NCBI RefSeq assembly: GCF_012910905.1
Contig: NZ_WTVN01000026.1
Coordinates: forward strand, 1 to 64,000
Source: Aromatoleum toluvorans
GTDB lineage: Bacteria > Pseudomonadota > Gammaproteobacteria > Burkholderiales > Rhodocyclaceae
Direction: 5' to 3'
DNA: 64,000 nt
Part shown: piece after piece, positions 40,449 through 49,116 of the stretch
How positions within the stretch are numbered: the stretch's first letter is position 1
Layout of the letters: every line of letters begins with the position of its first letter
Notes under the pieces: model-generated
What the model was told of the DNA's origin: nothing
The model's database searches: none
The model's input: only the letters and a program-made list of their open reading frames with translations
Made by a program: the position numbers and the translations under genes

Positions 40449-41365
40449 CAGACGACGGTTACGTCGCGGATGAGCTGGCCGAGCGCCTCGGGTGTGACGC
40501 TGCGCCCGTCGCCGGCGAAATGCAGGCGATGGGCGGCGACATGCGGGAAGACGGTCTGGACATCCTCGGGGAGGACGTGGTCGCGCCCGTCGGTGAGTGC
40601 CCAGGCGCGGGCGGCAGCGATCAGGCCCAGTCCCGCGCGCGGACTGAGTCCGGCCGAGAGCTCCGGGTTGTGCCGGGTGCTGGCGAGGAGGGCCTGGACG
40701 TAATCGACCAGGCGCGCGGAGACCGTGATCGAGTGTGCCGCCTGTTGCAGCGCCAGCAGATCTTCCGGCTGGATCACCGGTTGCTGCCGTTCGAGAAGCT
40801 CACGGCGATCTTCGCCCATCAGCAGGGCCCGTTCCGCGTTGCGGTCGGGGTATCCGAGGCGGATGCGCAACAGGAAGCGGTCGAGCTGGCTTTCGGGCAG
40901 CGGGAAGGTGCCGATCTGGTGCGAGGGATTCTGCGTCGCGATGACGAAGAACGGCTCCGGCAGCGCGTGGGTCTCGCTGTCCGCGGTGACCTGGCGCTCC
41001 TCCATCGCTTCGAGCAGCGCACTCTGGGTCTTGGGCGTCGCGCGGTTGATCTCGTCGGCAAGGATGAGCTGGCTGAAGATCGGGCCGGGGTGGAAGCGGA
41101 AGCTGCCCGCCTCGCGATCGAAGATCGACACGCCGATGATGTCGGCCGGCAGGAGATCGCTCGTGAACTGGATGCGCTGGAAGTGGAGTCCGACAAGGCG
41201 GGCGATGACATGGGCAAGGGTGGTTTTGCCGACGCCGGGGACGTCCTCGATCAGCAGGTGGCCGCGCGCGATGAGGCAGGTCAGGGCGAGCCGCAGCTCG
41301 CGCTCCTTGCCGAGGATGATGCAGTTGGCAGCTTCAAGAACGCGAATTGCGTAACGATGGGGCAT
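40448..41365 (-). CDS. MoxR-family AAA+ ATPase
   Basis: The 305 residues contain Walker A (EDVPGVGKTTLAH, about 40-52), Walker B (LILADEINRATPKTQ) and the sensor region IATQNPSHQIGTFPLPE, diagnostic of MoxR/RavA-type chaperone ATPases. It is the first gene of the operon moxR-DUF58-tgpA-mltB. It is probably a chaperone for a membrane or envelope complex, by analogy with related operons. Confidence 0.92.
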   Translation of the reverse strand: MPHRYAIRVLEAANCIILGKERELRLALTCLIARGHLLIEDVPGVGKTTLAHVIARLVGLHFQRIQFTSDLLPADIIGVSIFDREAGSFRFHPGPIFSQLILADEINRATPKTQSALLEAMEERQVTADSETHALPEPFFVIATQNPSHQIGTFPLPESQLDRFLLRIRLGYPDRNAERALLMGEDRRELLERQQPVIQPEDLLALQQAAHSITVSARLVDYVQALLASTRHNPELSAGLSPRAGLGLIAAARAWALTDGRDHVLPEDVQTVFPHVAAHRLHFAGDGRSVTPEALGQLIRDVTVV

Positions 41366-41501
41366 GGCGCGGACGTACTGTGAAATTCACCGGGAAGCGG
41401 TGATAATAGATTAAAGACCACAACAGGCTGCGCCCAAAGTGGCGCGCCGATTTGAAGTCAGGGATGCGGGAAGGTTCAACCGCACGTGAGAGAGGGGGGG
41501 T

Positions 41502-42428
41502 ATGACGACGACTGCGTTCATCACGCACCGCGATTGCTGGCTGCACGACATGGGGACTTTCCATCCGGAGTGTCCCGACCGACTTGCGGCCATCAACGAC
41601 CGCATGATCGCCGCGGGCCTTGATCTGTACCTGTCGTTCTACGATGCGCCGCTGGCCACCGAGGAGCAGATCGTCCGGGTGCATCCGGCCAACTACCTCG
41701 CGGAACTGAACGCCAGCGTGCCCGAGCACGGCATCCGGCACCTGGATCCGGATACCGCGATGAGCCCGGGAACGATGAAGGCGGCGCTGCGCTCTGCGGG
41801 CGCCGGCGTGTTCGCGACCGACCTCGTGCTCAAGGGCGAGATCGAGAACGCCTTTTGTGCCGTGCGTCCGCCCGGACATCATGCCGAACGCGGCAAGGCG
41901 ATGGGGTTCTGCTTCCTGAACAACGTGGCCATCGCCGCGCGCCATGCGGTCGAGGCCCACGGGCTGGAACGCGTGGCGATCGTCGATTTCGACGTCCACC
42001 ACGGCAACGGGACGGAAGACGCGTTCCGCGACGACCCGCGGGTGCTCATGGTGAGTATCTTCCAGCATCCGTTCTATCCGTACAGCGGAGCGGACTGTAC
42101 GGCGCCCAACATGGTGAACGTGCCGGTGCCGGCCGGGACGCGCGGCGATGCCTTCCGCAGCATCGTCACCGAGCGCTGGATACCGGCACTGCGCGAGCAC
42201 AAGCCGCAGATGATCTTCATCTCGGCGGGTTTCGACGCGCACTACGAGGACGACATGGGCTCGGTCGGGCTGGTGGAGTCCGACTACGTGTGGGTGACCC
42301 AGCAGGTCAAGGCTGTCGCCGAGGAGTGCGGGCACAAGAACATCGTGTCCATACTCGAGGGCGGCTACTCGCTGTCGTCGCTCGCGCGTTCGGTCGTCGC
42401 GCACGTCAAGGCGCTTGCCGACCTTTGA
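41502..42428 (+). CDS. histone deacetylase family hydrolase
   Basis: A 308-residue zinc amidohydrolase of the HDAC/acetylpolyamine amidohydrolase/AcuC superfamily. It has RPPGHHAE (catalytic His pair), VDFDVHHGNGT (zinc Asp and His), a second zinc Asp in SAGFDAH, and the LEGGYSLSSLA C-terminal motif. All catalytic residues are present. The substrate cannot be told from sequence. A G-rich ribosome binding site precedes the ATG. It is divergent from moxR; the 136-base gap shows no clear regulator site. Confidence 0.92.
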   Translation: MTTTAFITHRDCWLHDMGTFHPECPDRLAAINDRMIAAGLDLYLSFYDAPLATEEQIVRVHPANYLAELNASVPEHGIRHLDPDTAMSPGTMKAALRSAGAGVFATDLVLKGEIENAFCAVRPPGHHAERGKAMGFCFLNNVAIAARHAVEAHGLERVAIVDFDVHHGNGTEDAFRDDPRVLMVSIFQHPFYPYSGADCTAPNMVNVPVPAGTRGDAFRSIVTERWIPALREHKPQMIFISAGFDAHYEDDMGSVGLVESDYVWVTQQVKAVAEECGHKNIVSILEGGYSLSSLARSVVAHVKALADL

Positions 42429-42527
42429 TGGCGGATTCGGCGCGCGCCCGTACCGGATCGGGCGGGCCGCGCCGACTTGTGCAGGCGGTCTCGCGAGTAA
42501 GCCACTGGTTGTCCGGCGTCGATCAGG

Positions 42528-42533
42528 TAGAAT
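42528..42533 (+). promoter_or_regulatory. candidate -10 element before dapA
   Basis: GGTAGAAT (TAGAAT as -10) lies 28 bases before the dapA ATG. The same octamer precedes rlmD (45756-45763) and the DUF192 gene (49991-49998). The -35 matches are weak. Confidence 0.4.
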
Positions 42534-42560
42534 CGGTTCTTTTAATTTTCGGCCGCTTTC

Positions 42561-43439
42561 ATGATTACCGGATCGATTGTCGCCATCGTCACCCCGATGA
42601 ACGGAGATGGCAGCCTGGACATTCCGCGCCTGCGCGCCTTGATCGACTTCCATATTGCCGAGGGAACCGACGGTATCGTCATCGTCGGGACGACCGGCGA
42701 GTCGCCCACGGTGACCGTCGAGGAGCACTGCGAGCTGATCCGCGTCGCGGTCGAACACGCGGCCGGACGCATTCCCGTGATCGCCGGCACCGGCGCGAAC
42801 TCGACGGCCGAGGCCATCGAGCTCACCCGCTTTGCGCAGAAGGCGGGTGCCGTGGCGCACCTTTCGGTGGTGCCTTACTACAACAAGCCCACGCAGGAAG
42901 GCCTGTACCGCCACTACCGCTCGATCGCCGAGGCGGTCGAACTGCCGCTGATCCTCTACAACGTGCCGGGGCGCACGGTGGCGGACCTGTCCAACGACAC
43001 GACGCTGCGTCTGGCTCAGATCCCCAACATCGTCGGCATCAAGGACGCGACCGGCAGCATCGACCGGGCCTGCGACCTGATCGAGCGCGCGCCGAAGGGC
43101 TTCGCGCTGTATACCGGCGACGACATGACCGGCATGGCCTTCCTGCTGCTGGGCGGGCATGGCGCGATCTCGGTGACAGCCAACGTCGCGCCGCGCGCGA
43201 TGCACGAGATGTGTGCTGCCGCGATTGCGGGCGACGCGATCAGGGCGCGCGAGATCAACGCGCGTCTGGTCGGACTGCATCGCGACCTGTTCTGCGAGGC
43301 CAACCCGATTCCGGTGAAGTGGGCGGTCGAGCAGATGGGCCTGGTCCAGTCCGGTATCCGCCTGCCGCTCACGCCGCTGTCCGAAGGCCTGCACGAGCGT
43401 GTGCGTGCGGCGATGCGTCGTGCCGGCGTGAACGTCTGA
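42561..43439 (+). CDS. dapA: 4-hydroxy-tetrahydrodipicolinate synthase
   Basis: DapA condenses pyruvate with aspartate semialdehyde, the first committed step to lysine and diaminopimelate. The 292 residues form a TIM barrel with the Schiff-base Lys161 in GIKDATGS, Tyr133 in ILYNVPGR and Tyr107 in YYNKP. The GTTGESPT motif is at about 43-50. bamC follows, the common dapA-bamC order. Confidence 0.97.
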   Translation: MITGSIVAIVTPMNGDGSLDIPRLRALIDFHIAEGTDGIVIVGTTGESPTVTVEEHCELIRVAVEHAAGRIPVIAGTGANSTAEAIELTRFAQKAGAVAHLSVVPYYNKPTQEGLYRHYRSIAEAVELPLILYNVPGRTVADLSNDTTLRLAQIPNIVGIKDATGSIDRACDLIERAPKGFALYTGDDMTGMAFLLLGGHGAISVTANVAPRAMHEMCAAAIAGDAIRAREINARLVGLHRDLFCEANPIPVKWAVEQMGLVQSGIRLPLTPLSEGLHERVRAAMRRAGVNV

Positions 43440-43464
43440 TTCTTTCCTGGAATTACCGAAACTC

Positions 43465-44604
43465 ATGAATCGTACCTTGCGTACTGCGGCCTCGCTGTGC
43501 GGCGCGGCCATCGTCCTGTCGGGTTGTTCCGGCTCCCTCATCGAATCCAAGAAGATCGACTACAAGAGCGCCAAGCAGCTGCCGACGCTCGAAATTCCGC
43601 CGGACCTCACGGCGCCCACGCGCGACGACCGCTACGTGGTGCCGGATGTCTCGCCGAAGGGCGTGGCCACCTACTCGGCCTACGCGAACGATCGCGCCCA
43701 GCCCCAGCCCGTCGCAGGCCAGGCGCAGGTGCTGCCCGCCGTGCAGAGCATGCACGTGGAGCGGGCCGGCAGTCAGCGCTGGCTCGTGGTGCAGGGCTCG
43801 CCGGCGGTTCTGTGGCCGAAGGTCAAGGACTTCTGGCTCGAGACCGGTTTCGTCCTCAACGTCGAGCGGCCTGAAGTGGGCGTGATGGAGACCGACTGGG
43901 CCGAAGATCGCGCGAAGATTCCGCAGGACTTCATCCGTTCGGCGTTGGGCAAGGTGCTGGACGGTGTGTTCTCGACGCCGGTGCGCGACAAGTTCCGCAC
44001 GCGCCTCGAGGCGGGCAAGGATCCCAACACCGTGGAAATCTACGTCAGCCATCGCGGCATGATGGAGATCTATCCCAACGAGGCCAAGGACACCACCGTC
44101 TGGCAGCCGCGGCCGGCCGATCCGGAACTCGAGGCTGAAATGCTGCGTCGCCTGATGGTCAAGCTGGGCGCGGCGGAAGAGCGCGCTGCGGCGATCGTGG
44201 CGGCGACTCCGGCGGCCGAGCGTGCCTCCCTCAAGGCGGCGACGGGCAGCAACGTGTCGCTGGTGCTGGACGAGTCCTTCGATCGCGGATGGCGCCGCGT
44301 CGGTCTGGCGCTCGACCGGATCGGGTTTACGGTCGAAGACCGCGATCGCTCGAAGGGGATGTACTTCGTCCGCTATGTCGACCCGGATGCGGACGTGCAG
44401 ACGAAGAAGTCCGAGGGCATCCTCTCCAAGCTCGCGTTCTGGCGCAGCAACGAGCAGGTTGTGCAGAAGGGGGGCGAATACCGTCTGCGCGTGCGGGGCG
44501 AGGGTGACAAGTCGGTCGTCAGCGTCATCACTCGCGAGGGCGGTGAGGATTCGTCCGAGACCGCGCGCAAGATCCTGGGTCTGCTGCAGGAACAGCTGCG
44601 CTGA
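43465..44604 (+). CDS. bamC: outer membrane assembly lipoprotein BamC
   Basis: BamC is an accessory lipoprotein of the BAM complex. The 379 residues have a lipobox (VLSGC, Cys21), the unstructured N-terminal segment that binds BamD (IPPDLTAPTRDDRY), and two helix-grip domains (about 100-215 and 255-375). dapA lies upstream and a terminator follows. Confidence 0.9.
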   Translation: MNRTLRTAASLCGAAIVLSGCSGSLIESKKIDYKSAKQLPTLEIPPDLTAPTRDDRYVVPDVSPKGVATYSAYANDRAQPQPVAGQAQVLPAVQSMHVERAGSQRWLVVQGSPAVLWPKVKDFWLETGFVLNVERPEVGVMETDWAEDRAKIPQDFIRSALGKVLDGVFSTPVRDKFRTRLEAGKDPNTVEIYVSHRGMMEIYPNEAKDTTVWQPRPADPELEAEMLRRLMVKLGAAEERAAAIVAATPAAERASLKAATGSNVSLVLDESFDRGWRRVGLALDRIGFTVEDRDRSKGMYFVRYVDPDADVQTKKSEGILSKLAFWRSNEQVVQKGGEYRLRVRGEGDKSVVSVITREGGEDSSETARKILGLLQEQLR

Positions 44605-44708
44605 AGGAAGTCGGCACGCTGCTTGCGAGCCCATCGCGCTCGCAAGCGGCGGCCTGTATTCAGGCACGGCAGTTCGCAGTGCCTGAATGCATGGACCGCG
44701 AAGGCAAC

Positions 44709-44737
44709 AAAAAGCCGGCCCTCGGGCCGGCTTTTTT
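44709..44737. terminator. bidirectional terminator between bamC and the lipoprotein gene
   Basis: AAAAAGCCGGCCC and GGGCCGGC pair around a TC loop with T6 on the plus strand and A5 on the other side. It serves bamC and probably the convergent gene at 44758-45012. Confidence 0.85.
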
Positions 44738-44757
44738 GCGTCGCTGAATCAGCGAGA

Positions 44758-45012
44758 TTACTTCTGCGCGCCGTCCTTCGGAGCTTCGGCGGGGGCTGCA
44801 GCCGGAGCGGCCGGAGCGGCTTCCTGAGCCGGAGCAGCAGCAGCGGGGGCAGCGGCGGCCGGGGCGGCAGCTTCCTGAGCCGGGGCGGCCGGAGCGGCAG
44901 CGGGCGCTGCCGGAGCAGCGGCGGGGGCTTCGGCCTTCGGTGCTTCAGCCGGCTTGCCGCAGGCGGCAACGGCGAGGGCGAGCAGGGAAGCAACGAGGAG
45001 CGACTGTTTCAT
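44758..45012 (-). CDS. small Ala/Pro-rich lipoprotein
   Basis: The 84-residue protein starts with a lipoprotein signal (MKQSLLVASLLALAVAAC, Cys18). Nearly pure Ala/Pro with some Glu and Gln follows (about 22-80), organised as imperfect PAAPAA / AQEAA repeats. It is low-complexity, so homology says little. A role as a spacer or coat lipoprotein in the envelope is only a guess. A good ribosome binding site (GAAAGGA) precedes the ATG. A short palindrome, AGCATG-T-CATGCT (45107-45119), lies about 95 bases upstream. Confidence 0.75.
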   Translation of the reverse strand: MKQSLLVASLLALAVAACGKPAEAPKAEAPAAAPAAPAAAPAAPAQEAAAPAAAAPAAAAPAQEAAPAAPAAAPAEAPKDGAQK

Positions 45013-45167
45013 GTTCGATGTCCTTTCTTTCGGGGCTAGGTGGGATGACCAGTTACGACCGGCCGGATCAGAATGCATACCCGGCTTGCGAACCTCGAAG
45101 AATTCTAGCATGTCATGCTGGCGTGCCAATAGTTTCTTGGTGCAACGCAATAAGGAAAAACCATAGC

Positions 45168-45656
45168 TCAAATGCCAAGGGGCGTGCCGATGGTGCTGGT
45201 GTCGGCGGTCAGCCAGGATGCCTCGAACTGCAGGGCGAGATGGGCATGGGCGCCTGATCCGTCGGTGATGGCCTTTCCCCGCGGAAGGTCCTGGTGGAAT
45301 CGCGTCACGAGAAGGTTGTCGTCGGCGAGGAGGAAGGGCTGGCTCCACGTCCGGGCGGAGGCGTTGGTGGTGCGGACGCTGGCGCAATGCGCATAGTGGC
45401 CGAGCAGGCGGGTGAGGCGCGGACATTCCTTCTCGAGCCAGGCGGCGGAGTGCAGGAGGATGCGCAGCGCGTCGCGGCGGGTGGCCCGGGAGCACAGGCG
45501 CTCCAGGTGTGCGATGCCCGCCCGGCTTTCCAGGCCGCATTCGCGCAGATCAGGGTCGAAAAGGATCACCGTCTGCTGCGCATGCTCCAGGGCATCGAAG
45601 AGGGCTGCACGATATCCGCCATAGCTGTCGAAGGATTGTTCGTGTGGGGCATCCAT
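45168..45656 (-). CDS. conserved hypothetical protein beside rlmD
   Basis: The 162 residues show no domain I can name with certainty. The segment [20 protein letters not shown] followed by [17 protein letters not shown] resembles a degenerate phospholipase D-like or stand-alone beta/alpha fold; no HKD motif is seen. The start at 45656 (MDAPHEQ) was chosen over the longer open frame because the upstream part overlaps the rlmD promoter. It is divergent from rlmD. Confidence 0.6.
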   Translation of the reverse strand: MDAPHEQSFDSYGGYRAALFDALEHAQQTVILFDPDLRECGLESRAGIAHLERLCSRATRRDALRILLHSAAWLEKECPRLTRLLGHYAHCASVRTTNASARTWSQPFLLADDNLLVTRFHQDLPRGKAITDGSGAHAHLALQFEASWLTADTSTIGTPLGI

Positions 45657-45755
45657 GATCCGGACCCGTATGCGTGTTGGGGAAGGCTGGGTTCTGCATC
45701 GCTGTCGAACGGTCGAGGCAATTATAGGTCCGGCGCGTAAAGCGTTCTGCGAGTC

Positions 45756-45763
45756 GGTAGAAT
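45756..45763 (+). promoter_or_regulatory. candidate -10 element before rlmD
   Basis: GGTAGAAT lies 23 bases upstream of the rlmD ATG, the same octamer as before dapA. No convincing -35 hexamer is visible. Confidence 0.35.
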
Positions 45764-45786
45764 TACGTCCTTTGGGCGGAAGTTGC

Positions 45787-47088
45787 ATGCCTGTTGCGGT
45801 CATCGAATCACTGGACCATGAAGGGCGCGGATTCACCCGCGTCGAGGGCAAGGCGGTGTTCATCGATGGTGCACTGCCCGGCGAGACGGTCGAATACAAG
45901 GTGGTGCGCCAGCGTCCGAGCTACGATCTGGCCGAACTCGAGCGCGTGCTCAAGCCCAGCGGGCAGCGCGTCGTGCCGCGTTGTCCGCATTACGGCGTGT
46001 GCGGCGGCTGCTCGATGCAGCATTTCGATTCTGTGGCACAGGCGGCCGTCAAGCAGCGCGTGCTCGAGGACGCGCTGTGGCACATCGCCAAGGTCACGCC
46101 GGAAGTCGTGTATCCGGCGATTCACGGGTCCGCCTGGGGGTATCGCTACCGCGCCCGCATCGGCGTGCGCATGGTGCCGTCCAAGGGCGGCGTGCTGATC
46201 GGTTTCCACGAGCGGCGCAGCAGCTACATCGCGGACATGCAGAGCTGCGCGGTCCTGCCCGCGCATGTGTCGGCACTGCTGCCGGCTTTGCACGAACTGG
46301 TCGCAGCGCTGTCGATCCCCGACCGTTTGCCGCAGATCGAGATCGCCGTGAGCGAGGGGACGACAGTATTGGTGTTCCGCAACCTGCTGCCGTTCACGCC
46401 GCAGGACATTGCGCGCCTCGCCGCGTTTGCCGATGCGCATGGCGTGCAGGTGTGGCAGCAGCCGGGCAGCCCGGCGACGGCCAAGCCGCTGCATCCGAAG
46501 AAGGCGCCGGGGCTCGCGTACGCCTTGCCCGAATTCGACGTGACGCTGGATTTCCTGCCGACCGATTTCACGCAGGTGAACGTCGACATCAACCGCTTGC
46601 TGATCCGCCGTTCCATGCAACTGCTCGATCCGCTCCCGGGCGAGCGCATCGCGGACCTGTTCTGCGGCCTGGGCAACTTCAGCCTGCCGATTGCGCGGTG
46701 CGGGGCGCACGTGATCGGTGTCGAGGGTAGCGACGCGCTGGTCGCACGGGCGCTGAAGAATGCACGGCGCAACGGCCTGGCGGAGCGCACGGAGTTCTAC
46801 GCGGCCAATCTCTTCGAGGCGACCGAGGACAGCCTGGCGGCGCTCGGCCGGCTCGACAAGCTGCTGATCGACCCGCCGCGCGAAGGCGCGATCGCCGTGG
46901 TGAAGGCGCTGAGCGCGCAGCAGATGCCGCGGCGCATCGTCTATGTGTCGTGCAATCCCGCGACGCTCGCACGCGATGCGGCGGTGCTGGTGCATGAGAA
47001 AGGCTACGTGCTGCGGGGTGCGGGCATCGCCAACATGTTCCCGCAGACCTCGCATGTCGAGTCGGTCGCGCTGTTCGAGCGGGGATGA
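45787..47088 (+). CDS. rlmD: 23S rRNA (uracil-1939-C5)-methyltransferase RlmD
   Basis: RlmD (RumA) methylates U1939 of 23S rRNA. The 433 residues have an N-terminal TRAM domain (about 1-55), a 4Fe-4S site with Cys66, Cys72, Cys75 and Cys154, and the SAM fold ([14 protein letters not shown]). The catalytic cysteine is in [11 protein letters not shown]. The ATG at 45787 fits the TRAM start. Confidence 0.95.
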   Translation: MPVAVIESLDHEGRGFTRVEGKAVFIDGALPGETVEYKVVRQRPSYDLAELERVLKPSGQRVVPRCPHYGVCGGCSMQHFDSVAQAAVKQRVLEDALWHIAKVTPEVVYPAIHGSAWGYRYRARIGVRMVPSKGGVLIGFHERRSSYIADMQSCAVLPAHVSALLPALHELVAALSIPDRLPQIEIAVSEGTTVLVFRNLLPFTPQDIARLAAFADAHGVQVWQQPGSPATAKPLHPKKAPGLAYALPEFDVTLDFLPTDFTQVNVDINRLLIRRSMQLLDPLPGERIADLFCGLGNFSLPIARCGAHVIGVEGSDALVARALKNARRNGLAERTEFYAANLFEATEDSLAALGRLDKLLIDPPREGAIAVVKALSAQQMPRRIVYVSCNPATLARDAAVLVHEKGYVLRGAGIANMFPQTSHVESVALFERG

Positions 47089-47112
47089 CAGGTGGGGGCG
47101 GGGTGATATACT
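47085..47112 (+). promoter_or_regulatory. promoter of tRNA-Ser
   Basis: ATGACA (5/6 to TTGACA) at 47085-47090 overlaps the rlmD stop. A 16-base spacer leads to TATACT at 47107-47112, 11 bases before the tRNA. Confidence 0.6.
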
Positions 47113-47123
47113 CCGCCGCTCCC

Positions 47124-47211
47124 GGAGGTGTGGCAGAGTGGTCGATTGCACCGGTCTTGAAAACCGGCAACGGGCAACCGTTCGTGAGTTCGAATCTCAC
47201 CGCCTCCGCCA
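47124..47211 (+). tRNA. tRNA-Ser (TGA)
   Basis: An 88-base class II tRNA with a long variable arm. Acceptor GGAGGTG pairs with CGCCTCC. The anticodon stem CCGGT/ACCGG has the loop CTTGAAA (anticodon TGA). GTTCGAATC is in the T-arm and the 3' end is GCCA. It borders the accessory islet to the right. Confidence 0.96.
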
Positions 47212-47627
47212 GATGGTCAATAAAATCGAGCCTTATAGCGCGATTTTTGTTTGTACCAACATCCAGCCCTACAAAGCAAAAACGCTTGAAGGGCGAGGGG
47301 AGCTCTTCTGTGTAGGTGGTCCGCGCCTCATTTCGGAAACGCACACCACCATTCCTGAGTCGTCTTCGCGAGCTTCCCTCCCTCGGAGGTCATCTCGAAG
47401 CCGCGGAGCAAGACCCCCTTCGGTGTCGATCGCAGCAGGACCGCCCTCGAAGAGCCGCGGCAGGAGCGGCCGCTCCGAACTCAGCCCGGTGTGCGCAACC
47501 ACGTCGGCGATTCGCACCGGTCGCACCTGACTGCACCCGTCGGCCCAATCCCGGACGAGCAGGGTTCCCGTGACGCCAACATCCGCGCGGATCTCGTCGC
47601 GACGGCGCCCCCCAGTGTCAGAGGCGG
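47212..47627 (-). other. 416-base gap after tRNA-Ser, possible gene remnant
   Basis: No confident gene. On the minus strand an open frame running from the end of the toxin gene down to 47269 encodes protein-like sequence (for example VGVTGTLLVRDWADG and RIADVVAHTGLSSE). It has no proper start of its own and I do not recognise it. It may be the tail of a gene truncated when the toxin pair arrived, or a frame shadow. Confidence 0.3.
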
Positions 47628-47936
47628 TTACGGGGTGCCGTCAATTTCTTTGTGAGTACCGATTCGACGCAGGGTCGCACAGTCCCCGTCGATCTCAAAT
47701 GACAGTTTGTGAGAATGGTTTGGGGTAACGTGGACGGTGAAGATGCTGGGACGGCAGAATCCTCCCAGCTTTTCAAAGCGTAGGGTTGCAGGGCGAGGAT
47801 TCTTTACCAAGTTCAGCAGCACAGCGTCGACCTTACACCGAAGACCCTGATCCAAACGCTTGTAGTCCCGTTCGAATCGCCCAGTCATGGCGAGCCGCCG
47901 TATGACGACGCCGCCGTTCTGGTGCGACTGGCTCAT
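47628..47936 (-). CDS. RelE/ParE-like toxin
   Basis: The 102-residue protein has the compact RelE/ParE pattern: an N-terminal strand (VIRRLAMTGRF), a helix (ERDYKRLDQGL, then VDAVLLNLVKNPRP), strands, and the C-terminal HKLSFEIDGDCATLRRIGTHKEI. That C-terminal segment is typical of RelE-superfamily toxins, which are mostly mRNA interferases or gyrase poisons. The start codon overlaps the stop of the upstream gene (ATGA), so translation is coupled. Toxicity is inferred from fold-type similarity only. Confidence 0.7.
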   Translation of the reverse strand: MSQSHQNGGVVIRRLAMTGRFERDYKRLDQGLRCKVDAVLLNLVKNPRPATLRFEKLGGFCRPSIFTVHVTPNHSHKLSFEIDGDCATLRRIGTHKEIDGTP

Positions 47937-48433
47937 TCGGCCTTGAGGATCGACAGCATCTGTTCGACGGAATCGAACGGGCCGCTCACTGGGGCGAGGT
48001 CTGCATCGTGCTCCATGATGGCCCAACGAAGGCTAGTCATCGCGCTGTGCAGTTGTTGAAACGATTCGATCGCCAGCTCATAGGCATCGAGGATGCATGC
48101 CTCGTGATCGCCGGTAAGTTCGCGATCCTCTACAGCCGATTGGCGACGCGCGCGAAATTGCTCAATCAAGCGCTCAATTGCATTTTCCGCCTTTAGGATT
48201 GTGTCGGCGGTGATGTCGTCGGGGTCGATTTCCTCTTCGGGCTCAGCTTTGCAGATCAGTTCCGCAAAGCGACCTGCCTTCGCTGCTGCGGTAGCAGATT
48301 CGTTACTGAGATCTGCCAGCCAGTCGACGGTATCGTCGATGGCGCGCAGTAAGGTCAGATTTGCCGCGCAACTGTCGGACACTACGCCGCAAAACTGGTG
48401 CACTGCTTCGGGGCTGCGTAGCTTGATGGTCAT
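47933..48433 (-). CDS. hypothetical protein, candidate antitoxin of the RelE/ParE-like toxin
   Basis: The 166-residue protein is acidic and predicted mostly helical, with no DNA-binding domain that I recognise. It is about twice the length of usual RelB, Phd or ParD antitoxins. The C-terminus (GPFDSVEQMLSILKAE) looks like the toxin-binding tail of many antitoxins. It precedes and overlaps the toxin gene, the normal antitoxin-toxin order, with a good AGGAG before its ATG. The role is inferred from arrangement and composition. Confidence 0.55.
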   Translation of the reverse strand: MTIKLRSPEAVHQFCGVVSDSCAANLTLLRAIDDTVDWLADLSNESATAAAKAGRFAELICKAEPEEEIDPDDITADTILKAENAIERLIEQFRARRQSAVEDRELTGDHEACILDAYELAIESFQQLHSAMTSLRWAIMEHDADLAPVSGPFDSVEQMLSILKAE

Positions 48434-48480
48434 TAACTCACTCCTAGATACCGCGGTCTTACAGCGGTTCCGCTTTCGAT

Positions 48481-48496
48481 TGAGCGGATTTGCTCA
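48481..48496. promoter_or_regulatory. inverted repeat upstream of the candidate antitoxin
   Basis: TGAGC-N6-GCTCA lies 48 bases before the 166-residue gene. It is a candidate autoregulatory operator of the pair. Confidence 0.35.
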
Positions 48497-48515
48497 CTTA
48501 TCGCCCTCGCAACAA

Positions 48516-48533
48516 GGCCCGCGGGTGCGGGCC
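48516..48533 (-). terminator. hairpin at the boundary of the two islet modules
   Basis: GGCCCGC / GCGGGCC with a 4-base loop; outer TATCGC and GCGATA extend the pairing. It lies about 70 bases after the stop of the 125-residue ORF on the minus strand. It has no T run, so it is only a possible terminator. Confidence 0.4.
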
Positions 48534-48604
48534 ATAAGCGATAGTATTGCTTAGAAGAAGTATAACCACCGGACTTGGCTACGTCAGTAGTGTGTTGCAG
48601 ATTG

Positions 48605-48982
48605 TCAACTTGTCCCGGCCCAGGATTCGAGGTCGCGTGAGTCGTCGTTCCAGTCTCGTCCGTACCCCCTCCGCGCGACTCCGGGTGTCACCCCGCGCAC
48701 CGCCGGCAGCAGCGCATGCCCCTCGAGGGTCCCGGCGAAGCAGTAGAGCCGCCTTTCCTCTTTCGTCCGAGCCGTGCCCCGGTAGGTCTCGATGCGCTCG
48801 AGGATCGCCCCGCGCTTCGCTAGGCGTCGCAGGGCGAACGACAAGGGCCGCCACTTCAGCACCAGCCGCTCGCCCAACTCCACGGCGCCCAGCCATTCGC
48901 CTTCGTGCGCCACCAGCAGCGCCAGGGCGGCGATCTCCGCAGAGCGGCGGGCGCGGATCTGGGCGGAGCCCTTCGACGGCAT
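48605..48982 (-). CDS. hypothetical protein of phage-like cassette (125 aa)
   Basis: The 125 residues begin with a basic segment, then ALALLVAHEGEWLGAVELGE and RPLSFALRRLAKRGAILERI, which look like a winged-helix DNA-binding unit of the kind seen in phage or plasmid proteins. No family is recognised. Its ATG overlaps the stop of the preceding 44-residue ORF (TGATG). It is probably part of a phage remnant. Confidence 0.5.
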   Translation of the reverse strand: MPSKGSAQIRARRSAEIAALALLVAHEGEWLGAVELGERLVLKWRPLSFALRRLAKRGAILERIETYRGTARTKEERRLYCFAGTLEGHALLPAVRGVTPGVARRGYGRDWNDDSRDLESWAGTS

Positions 48983-49116
48983 CAGTAGCGCGACGAGAGC
49001 CCGGGCGCGATTTCCTTCACGGCCTGCGCACGCGCCAGACTGTGCTGCAGCTCACGGAGATCCTTCTCGGCCTGCAGCGCGAGACGTTCAGCGGTGGCGG
49101 CCGGCTGCCTCATCAT
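48982..49116 (-). CDS. small ORF of phage-like cassette (44 aa)
   Basis: It encodes MMRQPAATAERLALQAEK and a helical remainder ending GLSSRY. AAGGAAG lies a few bases before the double ATG. It is coupled on both sides: its start overlaps the 30-residue ORF stop and its stop overlaps the start of the 125-residue ORF. It is predicted to be a single amphipathic helix; function unknown. Confidence 0.45.
   Translation of the reverse strand: MMRQPAATAERLALQAEKDLRELQHSLARAQAVKEIAPGLSSRY

Noticed and set aside
45657-45899. An N-terminal extension of the hypothetical gene at 45168-45656
   Set aside because: It overlaps the rlmD promoter and start and adds no conserved-looking sequence.
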